64,000 nt of DNA from Ctena decussata (taxonomy: Eukaryota > Mollusca > Bivalvia > Lucinida > Lucinidae). The stretch covers positions 63,561,434 through 63,625,433 of the forward strand of contig OZ022506.1 in NCBI GenBank assembly GCA_963989385.1. Direction: 5' to 3'. The position numbers and the translations under genes were made by a program. Below, in pieces: positions 23,419-33,191 of this stretch (position 1 is its first letter; each line of letters begins with the position of its first letter). The notes beneath the pieces were generated by a model that was not told where the DNA came from, searched no databases, and saw only the letters and a list, made by a program, of their open reading frames with translations.

Positions 23419-24886
23419 GTATCAATAACCTGTGGTAATATGCTTCTTCATCTTTTTGTTTTGATACATAATGATATCTTATAACTCTTGGTCGTATCCT
23501 TCTGTAGATTTTACCCAAATTGTCTTTCAATTTGATGAAATTCTTAGAGTTTGAGGTATTTTCATCAGAAATTTCTTCTATATCTTGCCTTGGACCAGCC
23601 TCAGATGAAGAAAGATTGTAGTTTGCTACAAAGTCAGCTAAACAGGTACTTTCTAAAGTATCCGGCCGATGAGCATACTTGTCATGAATGCTTGGCAGGT
23701 ACACGTCAGTGTCATCATTGTCCAAAGTCTGCAGAATACTCTGAGACTTCAGGACTCTGGTTCTGTTCTCCTTGTAATCTGTCTGAATAAATGTAACATC
23801 AATATTTGATCTTCGAAGTGGCAATGAAAGAATTCGTGATACTGCTTCATGTTCCGACACTTCTCTTGATTTTATGAACACATGACCTATATGAGCTAAC
23901 GCGTCTCTGATTCCTTTATCAGAAGCTTCTTTACTGGCTTTTCTCATTAACTCACTCATAGTTCTTTCAGGTTTGCACATATATGAAGTAAGGTATGCAA
24001 TGCAGCCCCATATTGATGCTATGAATTGTACATCCATATTTGACCGTAGAGCTCTCAAAATGTGTCCATTGTAATTATTTACATTGACTTCTGATGGCAT
24101 ACGCTGCATTATAACTGTTGTCTTTCTCTGTGCAACTTTGAGGGATGAAACATATTCGCACTGAGTTACTTCTGATTTTTCTAGTAATGTTTCCAAGTCA
24201 AATGGGTTATTTGGATCAGATTCTAATAACTGCTTGTATACTTTTGCTTGAATGTTCATTGCCGTTTCTTTTATAGAAACTACATCTTCCTCTGTTGGTG
24301 GCCGTGCAATTAATGTCTCTGGCGAGGGTGGACGAGGGTATCCAAATCTACAAGACTTGTTTTTATTCTTTTTGCATGTTCTTGTATGATGATGGATTTG
24401 ACGAGAAACTACCAGGTCATACAGTTCCTCATCTTCATCTTGATCTGGTATTGTACATGAGATATATTTATTTATAAATGCTATGCATTTTTCATCACTT
24501 TCAGTGTCTATTTTAGGTGCGTCTTTCAGATGAACTGCAGCATGAAAATGCTCTGTTCCACGCCCTTGCATTTCTTTTCTTCTGTCATAATTTAATATCT
24601 CTCCAATAGAATGTGCTCCACTCAATATAACTTTGCCCCATAACTGTTCAAATATGTAGTCAATATGTCTTGCTACTGTTACTGGATTGCGTTGTAACCA
24701 ATTCCGCTTTGTATTCCAGTCCATTTGTAGCACATCTTCCTCTGACAGAATAGTTCCATATTGTCTTGCGACTACTTTTATGACTTCAGTCCAATGAAAT
24801 TCTGCTGCTGAACCAGTTAGGAAGAAAGTGTATGGCCCCAACTGTCTGAGTTTAGCTAACATATCAAACTGCATTTGCTGCCAATA
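23396..24886 (-). CDS. Helentron segment 2: HUH Rep endonuclease domain
   Basis: After the stop, the same frame continues with YWQQMQFDMLAKLRQLGPYT, so a single change (most simply CAA to TAA) explains the break. Numbering from the Met at 24874: HUH motif His109/His111 in RGTEHFHAAVHL, and a tyrosine motif FINKYISC where the first usual Tyr is Phe133 and the second, Tyr137, remains. A conserved HHHTRTC...CRFGYPRPP metal-binding-like stretch follows (160-183), then the long Helitron region to about residue 485. The final residues HAMEKRR are in the wrong frame: PWRNEDD, expected to follow, is in the next frame from 23418. Rep nicks and joins single-stranded DNA in rolling-circle transposition. 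Confidence 0.85.
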   Translation of the reverse strand, partial: YWQQMQFDMLAKLRQLGPYTFFLTGSAAEFHWTEVIKVVARQYGTILSEEDVLQMDWNTKRNWLQRNPVTVARHIDYIFEQLWGKVILSGAHSIGEILNYDRRKEMQGRGTEHFHAAVHLKDAPKIDTESDEKCIAFINKYISCTIPDQDEDEELYDLVVSRQIHHHTRTCKKNKNKSCRFGYPRPPSPETLIARPPTEEDVVSIKETAMNIQAKVYKQLLESDPNNPFDLETLLEKSEVTQCEYVSSLKVAQRKTTVIMQRMPSEVNVNNYNGHILRALRSNMDVQFIASIWGCIAYLTSYMCKPERTMSELMRKASKEASDKGIRDALAHIGHVFIKSREVSEHEAVSRILSLPLRRSNIDVTFIQTDYKENRTRVLKSQSILQTLDNDDTDVYLPSIHDKYAHRPDTLESTCLADFVANYNLSSSEAGPRQDIEEISDENTSNSKNFIKLKDNLGKIYRRIRPRVIRYHYVSKQKDEEAYYHRLLIHAMEKRR

Positions 24887-27800
24887 TTAAGGTGTCCCTC
24901 GGATGTTTTTGAATGAAGCATAGACTTGATCTTGACTTAACAACTTCAGCAGTCTGTTTGGATCTTTCAACTGACCAGCAGAAATATCTTGAAAGTATGA
25001 TTTTCTTGTTGTAATTGAAATTGTATCTGTGAGTGTTTGTCTTTCAAGAATGTCAAGGACATGGAATATATATTCTGTGGTTTCAGCAAATCTTCCATCT
25101 TTGTGTAAAAGTCTTGCACTTAAGTATTTCTTTTTACTAATACTCTTTTCTCGTTGATAGTTGAAAGTGAATTTTTCTGTTGGAAAAAGTTTAGGAAATG
25201 CAAGAGCTTCCCAGCTCTTCTCATTGGAAAATGTTGTTGGTCTCTGTCCTTCAGCAGGTGCTACATTGAGGACATTATCGGTTGTTACATTTGGTCCATG
25301 TATTTGTTGGAAACACGTTTTCGAGTTAATGCAATTCTTCTGCTGAAGATATTCTACCACCTCTGGAGGATTATCATTGTCAATTTCATCTTCACTATCA
25401 ACAACTGTCTCTTCTTGAGAATCATTATTTGTACTGTTTTCTGACTTATTTGTTATTGCTGACCATAATTTTTTGTTTTGCTCTTCACTTAGTGTTTCCC
25501 ATTGAGAGTTGATTTCAGTATCTGAATAAAATGAGGAGTTGTTTTTCAAATATGTGAGAGCATTATTCACATTTTGTGGTCGAATGAACTGTTTATGGAA
25601 TGAATGCTTATCACTCAGTCTCCTTTTAAGGGCTAATGTTATAATTTGTGAGTCAGATGTCAGTCTAGGTAAACTATTCGTGACTTTGGAAATGTCAGAT
25701 GGTACAAGAACTACCTGCCCCCTTATGCCTTTTTGTGCTCCAGTGTACAGTGGTACAATTTTCATGAATGGTAGAACTTTACTAATCAATTGTAACTCTA
25801 GAGAAGACAAATCTTTTAACTGATCAGGTACTGTTTCTAAAAGCAACCCATTAACACCGCATAGAAGTGGTACTTGATCTTTTTTAAGACTTGTATCACA
25901 TTGATGGCAGATATACAACTTGTCATTATTACTGTTAGTGTTTGTTTCAGAAGCTAAAAACTTTTCAACCAAATTTAGTGTTGACTTCTTATATCTGTTC
26001 CTGTTAAATACAATCACAGCCCTTCTGAACAAAAATTTGGAGCAACTGACACATGCGTAATTAGGTCCATCTTTTATGGTGTTTTTAAATGTGTTAATAA
26101 CCAAACTTATGTCATCACAATGTTTTGTAGATTTTCTTTTCTTCTCAGTGTCATTTAATTGTTTCTTTTGTAGTTCTGTAAGATTTTGTCTTTGTTTATC
26201 TTTACACTGCTTTTCTTTCAAATTTAAGCTTTTCTTCTCTTTTGGTGACATATCTTTACGTTTTGATTGTTTTCTTACATTGTCATCCAATTTAGCTTTT
26301 GATTTTGCCTCCTCTGTTAAGGTTTGTCTTTGTGTTTGTTTACGTTGTTTTTCTGTCACACTGTATCTTGTTTTCTCTTCTGGTGACATAGCTTTACGTT
26401 TTGACTGTTTTCTTACATTGTCATTCAATTTAGTTTTAGTTTTTTCCTCCTCTGTTAAGGTTTGTCTTTGTGTTTGTTTACATTGTTTTTCTTTCACATT
26501 GAATCTTGTTTTCTCTTCTGGTGACATATCTTTACGTTTTGATTGTTTTCTTACATTGTCATCCAATTTAGCTTTCAATTTTGCCTCCTCTGTTAAGGTT
26601 TGTCTTTGTGTTTGTTTACATTGTTTTTCTTTCACACTGAATCTTGTTTTCTCTTCTGGTGACATATCTTTACGTTTGGATTGTTTTCTTACATTGTCAT
26701 TTAATTTAGCTTTTGATTTTGCCTCCTCTGTAAAGGTTTGTCTTTGTGTTTGTTTACGTTGTTTTTCTTTCACACTGAATCTTGTTTTCTCTTCTGGTGA
26801 CATATCTTTACGTTTTGACTGTTTTCTTACATTGTCATCCAATTTAGCTTTCAATTTTGCCTCCTTTGTTAAGGTTTGTCTTTGGGCTTTTTTACATTCT
26901 TTTTTTTTCATATTCAATTTTGTTTTTTCTTCTGATGACAATTCTTCACGTTTTAATTGTTTCCTACATCTGTCCTTAAGAAGATTGTATTTTCTTTGAA
27001 AATCTGACATCTTACTTCTTTGTGTCCTTTTTTTTAACTTGTCTTTCTCCATCTTGTTTAGTAATTTATCAGTTTTTTTCTCATATGTATCAGTCACAGT
27101 ATGCTGCTGTTTAAAGACACGTTTTTGCTCTTGATCTTGATAGTACTGTCCCAGCAATAAATTAGGCTTTTCTTTGTTACAAATATTTATATATGGATCA
27201 TCCACATGATTCATATTGGAAGTGTAAATATATTTTGTTGCTTTATTATTCGGTTTCAACTTTGGTTTTTCACATTTTTCTTGTGAAGTGTCATTGTTTT
27301 TACAAGTAATTATATTCCAAACATTAAGTAACGGAAACTGCCTCACTTGGGCTGTATTTATACAGTTTTTGAGGTGGTCACGGGCTCTATGAATGTCAAA
27401 ACTAAAATCCATAGGATCCTGTCCCAGGAAGCAACAGAACGCAAATGCTATTGCCATGACACCACATAAAGGCTCGGTACCTTGCTGAGTAACTCTCATG
27501 AGGGTAGATCTTTCTGATAAATCTTTTCCATACAAAGTTGTAAGCTGTGGTTTAATTTCTTCAAAGTGGGTTTTAGACATTAATGAATCATAAACTTTCA
27601 CTGTCTTTTCATAGCAATCATAGAAAGATGTCATCCAATGTCCAGTGATGTGGTGTATATTAATGGATGATCTGTTTAGAGGAACTGATGGTGGGTTTTC
27701 ATTTCCATTAGTAGAGAGGAATTCTAATTCTACTGGGGAATAGAAACCAACAGTTGGTCCTCGATTTTCTTCACAGTTTGCTTCCATTAGTATTAAAGCA

Positions 27801-27916
27801 GCTCTGACTACATCATCAGGAATTTCAGTTGATACATCCCCAATGAGGGCTGACAATTGTATGGGATCATAGCTCACCCGAAATTTGGAAAGGAGAATAC
27901 ATAAGTTGCTATTCAC
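24887..27916 (-). CDS. Helentron segment 1: Ulp1-like peptidase, basic repeats, Cys-rich region, Rep start
   Basis: A 1009-residue open segment. Residues 80-190 look like a C48/Ulp1 cysteine peptidase: His93 in TGHWMTSFYD, Asp110 in VKVYDS, Gln145 and Cys151 in QQGTEPLCGVMAIAFAF, in the family's order. Residues 322-597 are six 46-residue Lys/Arg/Gln-rich repeats (KRKDMSPEEKTRF...). Residues 620-690 carry CVSC and CHQC pairs; residues about 690-790 resemble the DUF6570-like region before Helitron_like_N. The segment begins at a GTG-like position with an in-frame stop about 50 bases further upstream and no ATG between, so the true start may lie on an upstream exon or be lost. It ends ASFKNIRGTP then TAA; the next codons continue the Rep domain in frame. 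Confidence 0.85.
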   Translation of the reverse strand: MNSNLCILLSKFRVSYDPIQLSALIGDVSTEIPDDVVRAALILMEANCEENRGPTVGFYSPVELEFLSTNGNENPPSVPLNRSSINIHHITGHWMTSFYDCYEKTVKVYDSLMSKTHFEEIKPQLTTLYGKDLSERSTLMRVTQQGTEPLCGVMAIAFAFCCFLGQDPMDFSFDIHRARDHLKNCINTAQVRQFPLLNVWNIITCKNNDTSQEKCEKPKLKPNNKATKYIYTSNMNHVDDPYINICNKEKPNLLLGQYYQDQEQKRVFKQQHTVTDTYEKKTDKLLNKMEKDKLKKRTQRSKMSDFQRKYNLLKDRCRKQLKREELSSEEKTKLNMKKKECKKAQRQTLTKEAKLKAKLDDNVRKQSKRKDMSPEEKTRFSVKEKQRKQTQRQTFTEEAKSKAKLNDNVRKQSKRKDMSPEEKTRFSVKEKQCKQTQRQTLTEEAKLKAKLDDNVRKQSKRKDMSPEEKTRFNVKEKQCKQTQRQTLTEEEKTKTKLNDNVRKQSKRKAMSPEEKTRYSVTEKQRKQTQRQTLTEEAKSKAKLDDNVRKQSKRKDMSPKEKKSLNLKEKQCKDKQRQNLTELQKKQLNDTEKKRKSTKHCDDISLVINTFKNTIKDGPNYACVSCSKFLFRRAVIVFNRNRYKKSTLNLVEKFLASETNTNSNNDKLYICHQCDTSLKKDQVPLLCGVNGLLLETVPDQLKDLSSLELQLISKVLPFMKIVPLYTGAQKGIRGQVVLVPSDISKVTNSLPRLTSDSQIITLALKRRLSDKHSFHKQFIRPQNVNNALTYLKNNSSFYSDTEINSQWETLSEEQNKKLWSAITNKSENSTNNDSQEETVVDSEDEIDNDNPPEVVEYLQQKNCINSKTCFQQIHGPNVTTDNVLNVAPAEGQRPTTFSNEKSWEALAFPKLFPTEKFTFNYQREKSISKKKYLSARLLHKDGRFAETTEYIFHVLDILERQTLTDTISITTRKSYFQDISAGQLKDPNRLLKLLSQDQVYASFKNIRGTP
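26126..26953 (-). repeat. Six 138-bp coding repeats in Helentron
   Basis: Tandem units of 138 bp encoding 46 residues each. The four central units differ at only a few positions, while the first and last are diverged, suggesting expansion by unequal exchange with the middle most recent. The units are strongly basic, with heptad-like Lys/Glu spacing. Confidence 0.85.
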
Positions 27917-27970
27917 AATGTGTCTAAGCGAAGATGTGACAAATATAAATTGTACCTTTAAATTTCAAGT

Positions 27971-28639
27971 TTGTGCAGAATTTATGTTCTTATAGTTTAT
28001 GGAATATGCATCTGTATGTATTGAGATTCAGTGAACCTTTTATGGTTGACACCAGCTAAAGTTTTGTTTTCATTCTTGTAACCATTCTAATACATTGACT
28101 GATTGGTTTTTTGCTTAATGTCCACGGTACACAACTATGGTCATGTCGGGACGGTCAGTTAACCTAACCACACTATTCCTGGGCAGGCTTAGACCTCCTA
28201 AGCGGTTAACCAGTACTAAGTGCACATACTTTCGTCAGTAACTGACAACTGCCATTCCATTCTAATACATATTCTTGTAACCATTCAAATACACAAACAA
28301 AACAAATTAAAGCAAAAATGGTGCTATGTTATGTTATGCAAATTTGGGATATATTAGTGTTTTTTTTTTATTCTTCAGGCATTCTTGTCTGCCATTTAAT
28401 GTAATAAGTATCCTGTGTCTTGCGTTTGGGAAACATTTTGTTTTTATTTTATTGCTGCTGGATGAAAAGATACATAACTATAATAAATTGTTGCTGTTTG
28501 TTTTTATCTTATGATACATCTAGAACATTTTCACTTATAATAAAAGCACCGCAGGCACTGAATGATACCCCGCCACTGCTGGACATGGTAACCTTAAGCA
28601 TTTCTTTGAGCTGAGAAACTCCGTTTCTTATTCTATGGT
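27971..28639. other. AT-rich flank with SINE fragment
   Basis: A minus-strand SINE-like piece at about 28100-28255 contains CCCGACATGACCATAGTTGT, shared with 54285-54305, and a degraded tRNA-like head. The rest is AT-rich with no gene. Confidence 0.4.
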
Positions 28640-30106
28640 GTAAAACATATCTTCATTCAGATATTCCATATAGTATAGGAACTATCAAAGGTAAATAACT
28701 CATGAACTGGAAAGGTCAGAGTGACCATCCTTAGTCACAATATGCAAGCTTTGATGTTAAACATATCTGTGAAGTATCATTTAGATATTCCATACAGAAA
28801 AGGATCAACAGGTCATAAACCATGTTTCAGATCTATCAAGGGCAAATAACTAATGAAATGGAAAGGTTAGAGTGACCGCCCTTACTCACAATATGTAACT
28901 TTTGAGGTTCAATATATCTGTGTTTTATTCAGATATTCAAAATAGTGAAGAAACAACAGGTCAAAACTATTTTTCAGATCAATCAAGGGCAGATAACTGA
29001 TGAACTGGAAAAGTAAGAGTGACGGTTTTTAGTCACAATACGCAACCTTTGATGTTCAGCATATCTGTGAAGTTTCATGCAGATATACCTTAAAGTAAAG
29101 GAACTACAGGTCAAAAACCATTTTTCAGACCTGTCAAGGGCGGATAACTCACTAACTGAAAAGAACAGAGTGACGGTTCTTACTGACAATATGTAGCCTT
29201 TGATGTTAAACATATCTGTGAAGTTTCATTTGGATGTTCCATATAGTAAAGGAACTATACGTCAAAAACCATTTTTCAGACCTATCAAGGGCAGATAAAT
29301 CACGAACTGGAAAGAGAAGAGTGATGGTCCTTAATCACAATATGTAACTTTTGATGTTCAACATATCTGTGAAGTTTCATTTAGATATTCCATATAGTAA
29401 AGGAACTATATGTCAAAAACCATTTTTCAGATCAATCAAGGGCAAATACTCACGAACTGGAAAAGTCAGAGTGACGGTTCTTAGTCACAATATGTAACCT
29501 TTGATGTTCAACATATCTGTGAAGTTTCATTCAAATATTCCTTATAGTAAAGAAACTATACGTCAAAAACCATTTTTCAGACCTGTCAAGGGCGGATAAC
29601 TCACAAACAGGAAAGGTCAGAGTGACGGTTCTTAGTCACAATATGTAACCTTTGATGTTCATCATATCTATGAAGTTTCATTCAAATATTCCTTATAGTA
29701 AAGGAAACCATTTTTCAGCCCTATCAAGGTCATATAACTCACGAACTGGAAAGGTCAGAGTGATGGTCCTTGGTCACAATATGTAGCCTTTGATGTTCAA
29801 CATTTCTATGAAGTTTCATTCAGATATCATACACAGTAAAGAAATAACAGGCCAGAAACCATTTTTCCAATAAGAACAGAGGCAGTAACTCCGTTAAAAA
29901 TGGACGGGTTTTGCCCATTAACAATCCAATACCACTCATCGCCGATAACAATATGTATGCAAAATTTGAAAAAATTCAGTAAATAAATACTGAAGTTATT
30001 GATCGGAAATGGTGAGCATGGACGAACGGACAGACAGATGGACGGACAGACACCGAGAGGTATATCATAATACCCCACCACTAAAGTGTGGCAGGGTATA
30101 ATAAAA
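28640..30106 (+). mobile_element. HINE/pearl-type non-autonomous Helentron, copy A
   Basis: Eight tandem units of about 148-150 bp (marker CATATCTGTGAAGTTTCAT near 28760, 28914, 29058, 29206, 29356, 29507, 29659 and 29804). They are followed by GGACGGACAGAC-type repeats (30013-30055) and a hairpin TACCCCACCACTAAAGTGTG with GCAGGGTA (30069-30100) ending in TAATAAAAA. This is the order described for bivalve pearl/CvE elements. There is no coding capacity. Confidence 0.75.
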
Positions 30107-30117
30107 AAAAAACTTAC

Positions 30118-30179
30118 CGGCAACATGAGCGTTTGCTGACTGACAGAATAATCTCCATCTGTTTTCTGTCTGAAAATGA
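30118..30179 (-). CDS. Possible small exon next to HINE A
   Basis: A 62-bp stretch with acceptor CATTTTCAG and donor CCG|GTAAGTT. One frame reads TENRWRLFCQSANAHVAG. It starts 12 bases after the HINE end. No family was recognised and no partner exon is certain; the splice signals alone support it. Confidence 0.2.
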
Positions 30180-30568
30180 ACAAACTGCATTATGTTTTGA
30201 TTTGTGTTTCAAATATTAAATGTCATTACTGTTTTCAAAGTGTTGAAAATTCAATAAAACACAGGTTAATAACTGAAAGAATTACTTATTCCAACGTATA
30301 ACATGGGTTGTCAGAGAAGGAGAGCTAAAGTATCACACATGGGCATAGCATCAGAGTATAATTGTCAAATGTTACTCTAAGATATTGCATACAGTTCATT
30401 GATTTCATGAAGCATGTTGATGTTTTAGCAATATCTTGGTATCGTGTAAAGCCAACAGAGCTAGGAACCAGTTTTGGACATGGCTATACATCGACCGAAT
30501 AGTCATATTATAGCAAAAAGGACAATGAAGTTAAAGTATGAAAAAATATGATAGACCTCTTTGAGTCA

Positions 30569-30688
30569 TTAGAGTCCAGCTGTCTTGACTCTCTCATACG
30601 TTTTTTGTTGTTCTGTTGTCGGAATCTGTCTCCCTTTTGCTTTTGCTGTCTTGACATGATTGATCTTTCTACTCACAGATCTATATAC
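30569..30688 (-). CDS. Possible terminal exon, basic C-terminus
   Basis: Behind a long pyrimidine tract and acceptor TTTTTAG, a 39-codon frame reads VYRSVSRKINHVKTAKAKGR then QIPTTEQQKTYERVKTAGL and a TAA. It is Lys/Arg-rich. No homologous family was recognised and no upstream exon identified. Confidence 0.25.
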   Translation of the reverse strand, partial: VYRSVSRKINHVKTAKAKGRQIPTTEQQKTYERVKTAGL

Positions 30689-31649
30689 CTAAAAAAAAAA
30701 ACAAAAAAAACTTTATTTTAACATTTTACAATAAAACGACAGTTTTGCAAGACAAAAGCAACAAAATTGCCTGCATGCTTAAAAGAGACCTAAGATAAAG
30801 CTGGGTATCTGCACAGCATATGTACCAAAATTGTTTACTGTAAGAACCCCTATAACAATATTTGTCTCAAAACTGGAGTGCAGTAACTTTTATAAATGTT
30901 ATACTATGGTTTTGCACTTGTAAGTTCGATAAATGCGCAAGCGCTGTTAGTGACTGTGTATGTGTGAATATACACTCTCGAAAGCTTATTGATATCATGT
31001 AATAGTACACAAAACATAGTAAAACATAGGTAGTACCTCATCACACTGGACAGATGCACAGGTTGATCTGTGTCCATTGAGCATTCAGGCCCTTTATGTT
31101 GTTTTTGTGACAGGAACATCTTTGTACTCATAAAGCTATAACAGTTGATTAGATAGTCAAAAAGTAAGAGATGTGCATTGATCAGAAACTGGTACAATCA
31201 GAGCAAAAGTTCTGCACTCAAAACCAAAATGCATTTTAGTCCCTTGTTTTACATTCATACCATCAGTTCTCAGTTAAATCATATCTCTTGTGGGCATCTG
31301 TTAGAATCACCTCAGTAAAGCAATTTTGATAGATACCCACAACATGTGATTTTGTAGAACAATATTTAGAATTAAAGATAACTCAAAGATGTTCCCGTGA
31401 CAGAGGATTTAAACTAAAAGGAAAGAAATCAAAAAAGGATAGTTTCATAAAATCACGAGCAAACAAAAAAAGAGCTTCGACGTGAGAAAACCAGTCTTCG
31501 GAGTTTCCATTCTAATGCCATTCTAAAGAGTCCCCACAATAATTTGGAGTAAACTGAGAGTATGTTTTCCATACTGTAATGATTTATGTTGCAGATCTAT
31601 ATTGGTTAAATAAACAAGGTAGCAAGCAAAATTTTAATGGCAAAAGGCT
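30689..31649. other. AT-rich non-coding with MITE hairpin relic
   Basis: At 31030-31080, CACACTGGACAGATGCACAG with GTTGATCTGTGTCC matches one inner hairpin of the GAGCCGCG MITE family without the ends. Nothing else was seen. Confidence 0.4.
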
Positions 31650-32980
31650 TGTCAAGAAATCTGTCAACAAATATGAAAATTAGTAAAAAAACATCAGGTA
31701 CCAAGCAAATAATTAATGGCAAAAGGCTTGTCAAGAAATCTGTCAGCAAATATGAAAACTACTATAAACATCATGTATTTTAAAAACACTACTTGTATTT
31801 TCAATGAACTGAACAATTATGAAATGAAAAATTAACTATTTTCTGCAACAGTTCTATGTATACTCAGCAAAAAAGTTCTGCACAGATGCGTTTTTGGGTA
31901 AATCATGTCTTGGCCAGGAATAGTTGCATTTAATGTTATAAATCGTTGTTTTGAAAAATCATTATGCAACACCTTGATTTATTCAAATTTAAAATCCAAG
32001 GTAGCCTTACGAAACTGTGTGCATTTAAAGTGTCTAGGGGTCACCCCTCAAATGTGGTAAAATTACCAATAATGTCACCTGGAGCTGAAAAAATGGAGAA
32101 CTTGAACAATTGGTGATTGCGTCACGAATTGCTTCTTTTTTGTGTATTTAATGGTTACATTTGGTTGTCAAAAATCAAAGGAATCACAGGTTTAATCATG
32201 TTGTACCTGTCAACAGAATTTGTGTCGCACTGAGCTGTTTAGAGATTAATGTGGAAAATCCCATGAAACTTCATTCAGTTTGACAGTTCAGATGGATTTT
32301 CAGTGTCAGTCTCTTAAGAGCTCATTTAGACACAATTTTTACTGAGAGGGACAAAATGATTAAAGCCTGTGATGCCTTAGGGGCTTGAATATCAAATTTT
32401 AATGTTAATTACACAGCAAAGATGCAATTCATTGTGCAATCATGGATTGTTCAAGTAACTCATGTTTTCAGCTCAAGGTGACATTATTGGCAATTTTGCA
32501 ACTTTTGAGGGGGGACCCCTTAACACTTTCAATGCACACAGTTTTGTAAGAGTACCTTGGATTTCAGTTTGGAATGCATCCAATTGTTGCAAAATGATTT
32601 GTTTAAACAACGATATATAACATTTAATGCAACCATTCCTGGTCAAGACAGAATTTACCCAAACACCCCCTTGTGCAGATTTTTTTGGCTGGGTATATAT
32701 TGTTTGTTGAGATTGTGCTCAACTCATTTTACCAAGCACCATATACATAAAGATTATAGCTTGCCCTAGTCAAACAGTCCTAAGAAATGTTTGCATCAGT
32801 GTGTTTCCCTGCAACTTCAAATTCAGTGGAATCATATCCAACCAGCTCCTCAATGCTTTTTTGTAGCTGTTTTACTTTTTCATTCGCTGCGTTGACTCTT
32901 TTTCTAATTTGTCTATTTTAGATTGGGCAGCAATTTTCTCAAAGAAGCTGGTTGTTCTAAGGTAGTCATGAAAAGTGATT
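31650..32980 (-). pseudogene. Upstream partial duplicate of the 33.2-kb gene end
   Basis: A tandem copy of the 3' part of the coiled-coil gene at 33192-33857 and its flank. Similarity covers 31650-31862 and 32694-32980, interrupted by the TIR element at 31863-32693. Inside the coding part a base present in the intact gene (GTGTTGGACTC) is missing (GCGTTGACTC), shifting the frame, so the copy cannot make the same C-terminus. Confidence 0.65.
31863..32693. mobile_element. 831-bp long-TIR element, empty site known
   Basis: Ends CTCAGCAAAAAAGTTCTGCA and its partner TGCAGATTTTTTTGGCTGGG, with inverted similarity reaching about 300 bp inward on each side. TATA flanks both ends. The tandem duplicate at about 33105 has the uninterrupted sequence (CTATGTATATTGTCTG), giving the empty site and a TA or TATA target duplication, as for Tc1/mariner-like elements. 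No transposase frame was seen. Confidence 0.75.
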
Positions 32981-33191
32981 TCAAGAAATCTGTCAACAAA
33001 TATGAAAACTACTAAAAACATCATGTATTTTCAAAACACTACTTGTATTTTCAATGAACTGAACATTTATGAAATGAAATATTAACTATTTCTTCAACAG
33101 TTCTATGTATATTGTCTGTTAAGGGTGTGCTCAACTAATTTTACCAAGTACCATATACATAGAGATTATAGCTAGCCCTAGTCAAACAGTC

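Larger units (their letters stand above)
20962..27970 (-). mobile_element. Helentron (endonuclease-bearing Helitron), disabled
   Basis: One transposon polyprotein of about 2,300 codons read leftward: Ulp1/C48-like peptidase, basic repeats, Cys-rich region, HUH Rep, PIF1-type helicase and EEP endonuclease. The endonuclease after the helicase is the mark of the Helentron (Helitron2) group. Lesions are an in-frame TAA at 24887-24889, a frameshift near 23400-23425, an in-frame TAA at 21928-21930, and a Walker A Ser/Thr-to-Pro change. Few lesions over 7 kb suggest a recent loss of activity. Termini are not defined; the inverted repeat at 20748-20896 may mark the 3' side. Small relatives (HINE/pearl type) are at 28.6, 36.0-38.7, 48.4 and 51.5 kb. 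Confidence 0.9.

Noticed and set aside
26076..26999. Long plus-strand open frame of about 307 codons
   Set aside because: It is antisense to the six basic repeats of the Helentron; the Cys/Phe-rich periodic translation is the mirror of the Lys-rich units.
28640..29860. CRISPR-like array of regularly spaced repeats
   Set aside because: Units are contiguous 148-150-bp tandem copies without unique spacers, in a eukaryotic pearl-type element.
29827..30183. Minus-strand open frame of 118 codons
   Set aside because: Mostly antisense of the HINE 3' end and microsatellite; only the small splice-bounded piece at 30118-30179 was kept as a weak exon candidate.
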